Shown here one piece after another: positions 8,318 through 13,703 of a DNA stretch of 13,703 nucleotides. The stretch comes from Propionibacteriaceae bacterium UBA5174 (GTDB taxonomy: Bacteria; Actinomycetota; Actinomycetes; Propionibacteriales; Propionibacteriaceae). How positions within the stretch are numbered: the first letter of the stretch is position 1; each line of letters opens with the position of its first letter. The DNA lies in contig DHWU01000005.1 of assembly GCA_002413345.1 (NCBI GenBank), positions 1 through 13,703 of the forward strand. The letters run 5' to 3'. The notes beneath the pieces were generated by a model. The model saw only the letters and a list, made by a program, of their open reading frames with translations, did not search any database and was not told the origin of the DNA. Both the position numbers and the translations under genes were made by a program.

Positions 8318-8333
8318 GCCACCTCGGGGTGGC
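8318..8333 (-). other. Small hairpin just after the AEC transporter stop
   Basis: GCCACC and GGTGGC form a 6-bp stem with a 4-nt loop, starting 4 nt after the AEC stop codon in transcription order. No T-run follows. It could be a weak terminator, a processing site or chance; if active it would separate the transporter from the four genes downstream. Confidence 0.35.
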
Positions 8334-8337
8334 GAAA

Positions 8338-9279
8338 TCACCGCAACCAGGTCGAAGCAGCAATCACCACCGGGATTGAAGCCAGCGTGGAAACGAAGAT
8401 CGCGTCTCGGGCCAGCAGCGGACTGACCTGATACCGCCCAGCGATCAGGTAGATGTTCTGTGCTGTGGGCAAGGCTGCGATCACCGTAACCGCCAACACC
8501 TGCGGTAGCGGGAGGTCAAATACCAGCGTTGCCAGTACGTAAGCCAGCGCGGGGTGCAACAACACCTTGATCAACGACACCACTAGGAGCTCGGGGGCGT
8601 GTGGACCTCGCCCAGGCAACGGATCCAACCGCAGCGACACCCCGAAGGCCAGCAGCATCGCTGGCACGGCAACCGCACCCAGCATGGACGCCGGCGTCCA
8701 CAGCAACTCAGGAACTGGGATTCCGGCAGCGTTCACCAATAGACCTGCCAAGGTGCCGACCGTCAACGGATTGCGAAACGGCAGGCTCAGGTACCGCTGC
8801 CAACTCAGCTTGTTGCCAGTGTCGGACGCCGCGCTTGCGTCCAGCAGAGCTAACGCAGCGGGCTGCAGCAACCCGATCTGAATCAACAGGATCGGGGCCA
8901 TCCAGGTCATATCACCCAATACATAGGCCGCCACTGGCAAACCCAGATTGCCAGCATTGGTGTAGGCCGAACATAAGGTGCCGATCACCCGAGCCGGAGC
9001 GCGCAGGGGGCCGAAGAACACCCTGGCGATGATCAGATAGGCCGCGATGGCACCAACAATTGCCAGCGCAGAAACCACCAAAGTGGTGCTGAACAGGTGG
9101 CGAAGATCAGCTCGCGCCACCAGTGTGAACAAGAGCACCGGCGAAGCGACACTGAACGCAACCTTCGACAGCACCCTGCGTCCGGCTTCGTCGATGACCC
9201 GGAACTGCGCAGCGACCCACCCCACCCCAATCACTGACCAGATGGTGAAATAACCGCTCAATGCTGCCTGCACCCGCAC
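8338..9279 (-). CDS. Auxin efflux carrier (AEC) family transporter
   Basis: A 313-residue integral membrane protein with about ten hydrophobic segments in two halves, as expected for the AEC (membrane transport protein) family of the bile/arsenite/riboflavin transporter superfamily. Diagnostic stretches are SVASPVLLFTLVA (43-55) and the conserved NAGNLGLPVAAYVLG of the first half, and TVIAALPTAQNIYLIAGRY near the C-terminus. Bacterial members move small carboxylates such as malate; the substrate here is unknown. The start is GTG at 9279, two codons after an in-frame TAG, with GTG at 9273 as the alternative; neither has a good Shine-Dalgarno. Its 5' end lies only 24 nt from the first possible start of the divergent acyltransferase gene, so the two share a very compact control region. 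It may head the five-gene minus-strand run, or be separate because of the 67-nt gap and hairpin downstream. Confidence 0.9.
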   Translation of the reverse strand: MRVQAALSGYFTIWSVIGVGWVAAQFRVIDEAGRRVLSKVAFSVASPVLLFTLVARADLRHLFSTTLVVSALAIVGAIAAYLIIARVFFGPLRAPARVIGTLCSAYTNAGNLGLPVAAYVLGDMTWMAPILLIQIGLLQPAALALLDASAASDTGNKLSWQRYLSLPFRNPLTVGTLAGLLVNAAGIPVPELLWTPASMLGAVAVPAMLLAFGVSLRLDPLPGRGPHAPELLVVSLIKVLLHPALAYVLATLVFDLPLPQVLAVTVIAALPTAQNIYLIAGRYQVSPLLARDAIFVSTLASIPVVIAASTWLR

Positions 9280-9339
9280 AGCCTAAGGTGCACGCCACAT
9301 CTAATGGTGATGGAATCGGCACGCGGAAGTGCCTACGAT
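9280..9339. promoter_or_regulatory. Compact divergent promoter region
   Basis: Two divergent genes must be driven from about 24 to 60 bases. On the plus strand TCTAAT (9300-9305) matches five of six bases of the -10 consensus, but no -35 is recognisable. If it is used, transcription would begin near 9312, after the ATG at 9304, which would make GTG 9340 or 9346 the acyltransferase start. No clear -10 is seen for the minus strand. Confidence 0.25.
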
Positions 9340-10602
9340 GTGCGGGTGCCGCAGCGAAACCACCTAGTAGACCTAGCCCGAGTGGCTTCAATGCTCGTTG
9401 TGGTCATTTTCCACACCCTTCTGTGGCAGGTGCTCCTTGTGGATGGGCGCGTCCGGATAGTGCCGTGGGCGCCAGGCCCGGCGTGGTGGGCGATCAGTTG
9501 GATCTGCACCATCATTCCGGTGTTCTTCGTCGCGGCTGGCTACGCAAACGCCGTTGTCGTGGACAAGTGGCGGGCCTCTGGTGCGCAATACGGCGCTTTC
9601 CTGACCTTGCGCGGCGGCCGGCTACTCGGACCGATGACCCTATTTGTGGTGATGGTGGCCGTCCTAGCCTCCATCGCAGCCTGGCTGGGTTGGGCCAACG
9701 AAGCCGCCACTTTGAGCAAGCAGTTTGCTCAGCTGTTGTGGTTCGCGGTGGTCTATTTGCTTCTCCTTGCCTCTGCGCCGCTGACTGTCTGGCTGCATGA
9801 CCATGTCGGCGGCTGGGTGATGCTGCCATTGCTCGCCGCCGCGATCGGAGTGGACGCAGCAGTCCGATTCACCGGAGACGTCGGCCTGCAATGGGTCAAC
9901 CTGGCGTTCGTTTGGCCGCTGGCGCACCAATGGGGCATCGCCTACCACCGCGGGTGGTTCCGCCGCTGGCGGATGCCCATTCTGTTTGCCCTGATCAGCG
10001 CAGGGATCGCCACCATCAGCGGTTTAGTCGTGTGGTTCCACTACCCCGCATCGGCGGTCGCCTGGGCTGACATTCCGGTGGCCAACCTGCTGCCGCCGAC
10101 TCTGGCGATCACTGTCTTGGGCTTCTGCCAAGCCGCGGTGATGGCGATCCTCGAAAAACGCGGCGTTGCCGACCGGCTCAGTAAACGCACTGCCAGGGTG
10201 GTGCAGATCACTAACGCACTGCTGCTATCGGTCTACCTTTGGCACGTTCCGGCCATCGTGGTCAGCGCGGCAATACTGGTCGGGCTGAGCCTCTTGTGGC
10301 CAGCCGCGACCCCGGTGTTGCTCAATCCAGTGCTGCTGATCGCGTTGGTAGTGGCCATCGTGACGCTCGTGGTCCCGCAAATCGCACGGGTGGAAGCGCG
10401 ACTGATCCCCACCCCTGGACCGGGGGCGCCGAACAACACCACCGCAATTCTTGGTTTCGCACTGTTCGCCTCTGGAACCTGGGCGGTCTGGCAATCCGGC
10501 GTCCTGATTTACCCCACAGAGCTCCAGGCCGGATTTGCCCTGCTCTGGTTCCTGGCTGGCGTCTGGGCACTGCGACGTGCCACTATCCACACCTCAGGCT
10601 AG
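9304..10602 (+). CDS. Acyltransferase-3 family integral membrane protein
   Basis: A 432-residue (or about 418-420) polytopic membrane protein with roughly ten or eleven hydrophobic helices. The first helix carries the RX10H signature of acyltransferase-3 proteins: Arg26 and His37 in DLARVASMLVVVIFH, where the His is essential in studied O-acetyltransferases such as OafB. The IIPVFFVAAGYANA segment (65-78) corresponds to the FF-S/G motif and LLLSVYLWHVPAIVV (about 307-321) to the late conserved helix. These enzymes pass acyl groups across the membrane to sugars, lipids or peptidoglycan; the acceptor here is unknown. Start choice is open: ATG 9304 lies in a very tight divergent gap and lacks a well-spaced Shine-Dalgarno, whereas GTG 9340 has GGAAG 10 nt upstream and sits next to the conserved N-terminus (QRNHLVDLAR). 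It is followed after 33 nt by the DedA-like gene, probably in one operon. Confidence 0.88.
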   Translation: MVMESARGSAYDVRVPQRNHLVDLARVASMLVVVIFHTLLWQVLLVDGRVRIVPWAPGPAWWAISWICTIIPVFFVAAGYANAVVVDKWRASGAQYGAFLTLRGGRLLGPMTLFVVMVAVLASIAAWLGWANEAATLSKQFAQLLWFAVVYLLLLASAPLTVWLHDHVGGWVMLPLLAAAIGVDAAVRFTGDVGLQWVNLAFVWPLAHQWGIAYHRGWFRRWRMPILFALISAGIATISGLVVWFHYPASAVAWADIPVANLLPPTLAITVLGFCQAAVMAILEKRGVADRLSKRTARVVQITNALLLSVYLWHVPAIVVSAAILVGLSLLWPAATPVLLNPVLLIALVVAIVTLVVPQIARVEARLIPTPGPGAPNNTTAILGFALFASGTWAVWQSGVLIYPTELQAGFALLWFLAGVWALRRATIHTSG

Positions 10603-10626
10603 ACTGCGCCCACAGCGGATCGGGTT

Positions 10627-10631
10627 GGAGG
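10627..10631 (+). promoter_or_regulatory. Shine-Dalgarno of the DedA-like gene
   Basis: GGAGG lies 4 nt before the ATG at 10636. It favours that ATG over the TTG one codon earlier and over the duplicated ATG at 10654, which lies 22 nt downstream. Confidence 0.75.
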
Positions 10632-10635
10632 TTTG

Positions 10636-11133
10636 ATGGATCCGGCTATCTTGATGGATCCGACCAAATGGGACGTCCCATTTCCGATCATCGTCGCAGC
10701 ACTGTTTGTGATCGTGATGGGACGAGCCAACGCAACCTATTGGCTTGGTCGTTTGGGTTTGGCTGGTCTCCGCCACACCAAACTAACCAAACTGGTGAAC
10801 TCACCGGGCTATCTGCGCGCCACCGAACGGATTGATCGTTACGGCGCCCCAGTGATCACTCTGTCGTTCTTCACCATAGGTTTCCAAACCCTCGCAAACC
10901 TGTCCGCTGGCGCCACCGCGATGAAGCTGCGGCACTACCTGCCCGCGGTCAGCCTCGGTTCGGTGATCTGGGCCTTGTTGTACGCCACCATTGGCAAAGC
11001 CGTCTACGGGGTTCTAGGTTTCCTATACGGAAGTTCACCATTCTTGGCGATCGCCGTGTTCGTGTTGATTGCCTGCGCCATCGCAACCTATGTGGTGTGG
11101 CAGTACCGGCGCCGCACCGCCCCGGCCGCCTAG
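10636..11133 (+). CDS. Short DedA-like (VTT / SNARE-associated) membrane protein
   Basis: A 165-residue membrane protein resembling the VTT domain of DedA-family proteins. A first hydrophobic segment (PFPIIVAALFVIVMG, about 15-29) is followed by YWLGRLGLAG, the typical amphipathic linker with RIDRYGAPVITLSFFTIGFQTLANLSAGATAM (about 66-97), then FLPAV-like LRHYLPAVSLGSVIWALLYATIGKAVYG and a last helix ending in the basic tail QYRRR. Usual DedA proteins are about 200 residues; this one lacks much of the N-terminal re-entrant part, and the RFxPGxR signature is replaced by SFFTIGFQT, so the essential arginines of YqjA-type transporters are absent. VTT proteins act in lipid scrambling or membrane homeostasis; applying that here is inference. 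It follows the acyltransferase by 33 nt and precedes a small ORF by 13 nt, so an envelope-related operon is likely. Confidence 0.75.
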   Translation: MDPAILMDPTKWDVPFPIIVAALFVIVMGRANATYWLGRLGLAGLRHTKLTKLVNSPGYLRATERIDRYGAPVITLSFFTIGFQTLANLSAGATAMKLRHYLPAVSLGSVIWALLYATIGKAVYGVLGFLYGSSPFLAIAVFVLIACAIATYVVWQYRRRTAPAA

Positions 11134-11146
11134 ACAGGGTTCCACC

Positions 11147-11365
11147 ATGGCAGAAATTCGCAAGTTTGATCCCGAGGCCGGCAACGCCATCGCCCAGGCT
11201 CTTCGAGCTGCCATGGGCGACCCAGTACACCCAAAAGCTCCCGGCGAAACCAGTTCGATGCCAGACGTAGCGCCCGTGCCAGCTGCACCGCAGACGTCAA
11301 CCTTCCACTTCACCGTAACGACCATCGAAACCAGCGAAGCTGACGATTCGGACGAGCCGAACTGA
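11147..11365 (+). CDS. Small acidic hypothetical protein
   Basis: A 72-residue protein that I do not recognise. The N-terminal ~25 residues (MAEIRKFDPEAGNAIAQALR) could form an amphipathic helix. The middle is rich in Pro, Ala, Ser and Thr (about 28-52) and likely disordered. A short beta-like stretch TFHFTVTTIET (about 53-63) follows, and the end is strongly acidic (EADDSDEPN). There is no signal peptide or membrane segment. ATG 11147 lies 13 nt after the DedA-like stop, with a modest AGGG 7 nt upstream. The frame is also open upstream to 11069, but that would overlap the DedA gene and gives a Pro/Arg-rich, unlikely sequence. A 17-bp stem hairpin starts 18 nt after the stop, so it seems to be the last gene of the plus-strand trio. 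Its coding status rests on position and composition only. Confidence 0.6.
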   Translation: MAEIRKFDPEAGNAIAQALRAAMGDPVHPKAPGETSSMPDVAPVPAAPQTSTFHFTVTTIETSEADDSDEPN

Positions 11366-11383
11366 GACCTCGAGTCAACCCAC

Positions 11384-11430
11384 TGAAGCCCGGTTTACCA
11401 ACTCAGTCAGAGCTGGTGAACCGGGCTTCA
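11384..11430. terminator. Strong hairpin terminator downstream of the plus-strand trio
   Basis: A 17-bp stem, 11384-11400 against 11414-11430, contains one G-T wobble and encloses a 13-nt loop (11401-11413). It starts 18 nt after the stop of the small acidic gene. Neither strand has a T-tract next to it, so it would be a U-tract-less terminator of the kind seen in actinobacteria. It can act on both convergent transcripts. Confidence 0.8.
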
Positions 11431-11460
11431 AGCGCTCTCGCGCGGATCTTGCGACCTGGG

Positions 11461-11504
11461 ACTATCGAACCGGGGCTATCGAACCGGGCCCCCTCGAACC
11501 GGGG
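11461..11504. repeat. Short tandem repeat with TCGAACCGGG core
   Basis: Two adjoining 14-bp units, ACTATCGAACCGGG (11461-11474) and GCTATCGAACCGGG (11475-11488), differ at one base. A third, altered 16-bp copy (11489-11504) keeps TCGAACCGGG. On the minus strand each reads CCGGTTCGA, like a tRNA T-loop. A weaker relative may precede it at 11447-11460. The repeats lie in the non-coding gap after nrdJ; the function is unknown. Confidence 0.8.
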
Positions 11505-11508
11505 CTGG

Positions 11509-11532
11509 GGGCGCCGGCCTAAGCCGACGCCC
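11509..11532 (-). terminator. Terminator-like hairpin after nrdJ
   Basis: On the minus strand GGGCGTCGGC (11532-11523) pairs with GCCGGCGCCC (11518-11509): 10 bp with one G-T wobble, around the tetraloop TTAG. It begins 9 nt after the nrdJ stop. There is no T-tract, only a C-rich run. It is very GC-rich and probably ends the nrdJ transcript. Confidence 0.7.
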
Positions 11533-11541
11533 TCCAACCAC

Positions 11542-13703
11542 TCAGCTACAGCCGCTGGTCGAGCCGCAGCCTTCGCAGATGTAGCAAGAACCCGAACGGC
11601 GCATCTTGGTGCCGCAGGTGAGACACAGCGGCGCGTCCACGCTCATTCCGGAGATCTTCTCCAGCACCTCAGCAGTGGAATGCGCCTCCATCGACACCAT
11701 CGGAACTAATGCGGGCTGGTTCGCGCCATCTTCATGCACTCGGATGTCGTCGGAGGCATCGTTCTTCAACGATTCTGACTCGATCACGCCGGCTTCATCC
11801 TCTTCAGAGAGGTACTTGCCGGTCTCGACGTAACGAGCCCGCTCAGTGGCTGTGTAGATTCCCAACTCAGACCGCTCATCAAAGGCCAGGTAATCCAGCG
11901 CCAGCCGACGGAAGATGTAGTCCATGATCGACTGCGCCATCCGGACGTCCGGATCATCGGTCATCCCGGCCGGTTCGAACTTCAAGTTGGTGAACTTCTG
12001 AGCGAACTGTTCCAACGGCACGCCGTATTGGAGACCGATCGACACCGCGATCGAGAAGGCGTCCATCACGCCAGCCAAGGTGGAACCCTGTTTGCCGAGT
12101 TTGAGGAACACCTCACCGAGCTTGCCGTTCTCATACTGACCCGAGGTCATATAACCCTCCGCGCCAGCCACCGAGAAAGAGGTGGTGCGGCTGACCCGCG
12201 ACTTGGGCAACCGGCTGCGACGTGGGCGGTATTCCACCTTCACCGGGGCCGCCGCGTCCACTGGAGCCTTCTCCTCAGGCTTCTTGCCATCGCTCAATGG
12301 CTGGCCCACCTTGCAGTTGTCGCGGTACACCGCGAGCGCCTTCAGACCCAGCTTCCAGCCTTGGGCATACACCTCAGCAATCTCTTCGACGGTGGCACTC
12401 TCAGGCAGGTTCACCGTCTTCGAAATCGCCCCGGACAAGAACGGTTGCACCGCAGCCATCATCCGCACATGGCCCATCGGCTTAATCGCCCGCATCCCCA
12501 TTGCGGTATCGAAGACTTCGTAATGCTCCGGCTTCAAGCCGGGGGCATCAACCACATGGCCATTGTTGGCGATGTAATCCACAATCGCCTCTACGGTCTC
12601 ATCGGTGTATCCCAGACGGTTCAACGCCCGCGGAATGGTCTGGTTCACGATCTGCATCGACCCGCCACCAACAAGCTTCTTGAACTTCACCAAGGAGAAG
12701 TCCGGCTCGATACCGGTGGTGTCGCAATCCATCATGAAACCGATGGTGCCGGTAGGCGCCAGCACTGACGCTTGCGCATTGCGGAAGCCATTCTTGGCCC
12801 CCAGCGCGACCACCTTGCTCCATTCGGCAGCGGCTTCGGCCAACACCGGCTTGTCCAGGCCATCGAAGACTCGCACATCGTCGCTGGCCGACTGATGCTT
12901 ACGCATCACCCGCTGATGCGCTCCGGAGTTCTGGGCGTAACCGTTGTAGGGACCCACGATCGCCGCGAGCTCCGCCGAACGCCGGTAGGAGGTGGCAGTC
13001 ATCAGCGAGGTAATCGCCGCAGCAAGCGCCCGGCCACCGTCGGAGTCATAACCGCGACCCACAGCCATCAATAGCGCACCCAGGTTGGCGTAGCCGATCC
13101 CGAGCTGACGGAAGTTGCGGGTGGTCTCACCAATCGCTTCGGTCGGGAAATCGGCGAAGCAGATCGAGATGTCCATCGCGGTGATGATCAACTCGACAGC
13201 TTTCACGAAGTTCTGCACGTCGAAGGTGTCGTCATCCCGCAAGAACTTCATCAAGTTCAGGCTGGCGAGGTTGCAGGACGAATTGTCCAAGCTCATGTAC
13301 TCGCTGCACGGATTGGACGCGTTGATCCGTCCCGATTCGGGGTTGGTGTGCCAGGCGTTGATGGTGTCGTCGTACTGAATGCCGGGATCGGCACAGGCCC
13401 AGGCCGCTTCTGAGATCTTGCCGAACAGGTCGCGAGCTTCGACACTCTGCAGCACCTCGCCGGTGGCCCGCGAGCGCAGACCGAAGTCGGTGCCGTCTTC
13501 TACGGCGCGCATGAACTCATCGCTGACCCGCACCGAGTTGTTCGCATTCTGGTACTGAACGCTGACGATGTCTTTGCCGCCCAGATCCATGTCGAAGCCG
13601 GCATCGCGCAGCGCGCGAATCTTGTCTTCCTCACGGGCCTTGGTTTCCACGAATTCGTAGATATCTGGATGATCCACATCGAGCACGACCATCTTGGCCG
13701 CGC
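11542..13703 (-). CDS. nrdJ: Adenosylcobalamin-dependent ribonucleotide reductase (class II), N-terminus beyond the window
   Basis: The C-terminal 719 residues or so of a class II ribonucleotide reductase, which turns ribonucleotides into deoxyribonucleotides with a B12 cofactor and needs no oxygen. The frame runs past 13703 (AAK before the internal ATG at 13692 matches the family's RRAAKMVVLDVDHPDI), so that ATG is not the start and about 200 or more residues are missing. Numbered from it, the catalytic loop is NPCSE at 127-131 (radical Cys129, Asn127, Glu131), followed by SSCNLASLNL (138-147) with the redox Cys140. The conserved PTGTIGFMMDCDTTGIEPD lies at 313-331. The C-terminal tail has six cysteines in a CX2C-X9-CX2CX2C-X5-C arrangement ending SGCS, as in actinobacterial NrdJ, for a zinc-ribbon or disulfide-relay role. 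No intein interrupts this part. The upstream region, where nrdR or a cobalamin riboswitch may lie, is outside the window. Confidence 0.95.
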   Translation of the reverse strand, partial: AAKMVVLDVDHPDIYEFVETKAREEDKIRALRDAGFDMDLGGKDIVSVQYQNANNSVRVSDEFMRAVEDGTDFGLRSRATGEVLQSVEARDLFGKISEAAWACADPGIQYDDTINAWHTNPESGRINASNPCSEYMSLDNSSCNLASLNLMKFLRDDDTFDVQNFVKAVELIITAMDISICFADFPTEAIGETTRNFRQLGIGYANLGALLMAVGRGYDSDGGRALAAAITSLMTATSYRRSAELAAIVGPYNGYAQNSGAHQRVMRKHQSASDDVRVFDGLDKPVLAEAAAEWSKVVALGAKNGFRNAQASVLAPTGTIGFMMDCDTTGIEPDFSLVKFKKLVGGGSMQIVNQTIPRALNRLGYTDETVEAIVDYIANNGHVVDAPGLKPEHYEVFDTAMGMRAIKPMGHVRMMAAVQPFLSGAISKTVNLPESATVEEIAEVYAQGWKLGLKALAVYRDNCKVGQPLSDGKKPEEKAPVDAAAPVKVEYRPRRSRLPKSRVSRTTSFSVAGAEGYMTSGQYENGKLGEVFLKLGKQGSTLAGVMDAFSIAVSIGLQYGVPLEQFAQKFTNLKFEPAGMTDDPDVRMAQSIMDYIFRRLALDYLAFDERSELGIYTATERARYVETGKYLSEEDEAGVIESESLKNDASDDIRVHEDGANQPALVPMVSMEAHSTAEVLEKISGMSVDAPLCLTCGTKMRRSGSCYICEGCGSTSGCS

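Noticed and set aside
11069..11146. Upstream extension of the small acidic protein to 98 residues
   Set aside because: The added 26 residues overlap the end of the DedA-like gene and are Pro/Arg-rich; ATG 11147 directly after the stop is the natural start.
11475..11555. A functional tRNA gene after nrdJ
   Set aside because: No fold gives a 7-nt anticodon loop, a paired T-stem and a paired acceptor together, and the 5' part would overlap the last nrdJ codons. Kept only as a finding to test.
12028..12768. A 246-residue plus-strand frame inside nrdJ
   Set aside because: It is antisense to the highly conserved reductase core, with His/Arg-rich composition and no domain.
13690..13692. ATG at 13692 as the real start of nrdJ
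   Set aside because: The frame continues upstream to the window edge with residues matching the family (AAK before MVVLDVDHPDI), and the N-terminal part of the enzyme would be missing.
1..13703. CRISPR arrays, insertion sequences, prophage genes or inteins
   Set aside because: No regularly spaced repeats of 25-40 bases, transposase or integrase motifs, or terminal inverted repeats were seen, and the visible reductase and helicase sequences are uninterrupted.

Overview
The window reads as chromosomal DNA of an actinobacterium (Actinomycetota). It has high G+C (roughly 60% by eye), frequent GTG starts, and strong hairpins without U-tracts at gene ends. The protein types are actinobacterial: a short group 2 sigma factor of the SigB/HrdD type, an Rv2714-like PAC2 protein, a tandem UspA protein, a very long HrpA helicase and an adenosylcobalamin-dependent ribonucleotide reductase. 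From memory, sigB, a PAC2 gene and hrpA lie in the same neighbourhood as nrdR/lexA/nrdJ in corynebacteria, mycobacteria and streptomycetes, so this looks like a reshuffled version of a conserved housekeeping region. No phage, transposon, CRISPR or plasmid genes are visible.

Layout. (1) 1-1004, plus: 3' part of an oligopeptidase B gene, followed by a 10-bp stem terminator. (2) 1222-2172, plus: SigB-like sigma factor with a good Shine-Dalgarno, ending at a hairpin it shares with the convergent cluster. (3) 2242-9279, minus: five genes in one direction with small gaps, in transcription order an AEC transporter, a flavin-binding PNPOx-like protein, a tandem UspA protein, HrpA and a PAC2-family protein. 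The PNPOx and UspA genes overlap by 7 nt. (4) 9304-11365, plus: an acyltransferase-3 membrane protein, a short DedA/VTT-like membrane protein and a 72-residue acidic protein of unknown function, tightly spaced and ending at a 17-bp stem hairpin. (5) 11366-11541: a non-coding convergent intergenic region with two hairpins and a small tandem repeat containing GGTTCGA motifs. (6) 11542-13703, minus: most of nrdJ, whose N-terminus lies beyond the window edge.

How the genes may work together. The minus cluster groups stress-linked functions (UspA, flavin oxidoreductase-like protein, RNA helicase, PAC2 protein) beside a stationary-phase or stress-type sigma factor. A common stress-response role is plausible but is inference. 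The plus-strand trio looks like an envelope module: an acyl transfer enzyme, a possible lipid-handling VTT protein and a small acidic partner. nrdJ makes deoxynucleotides and is independent of these. I see no clear new multi-gene system. The points most worth a second look are the repeat and tRNA-like sequence downstream of nrdJ, the envelope trio with its orphan small protein, and the degenerate second UspA domain.
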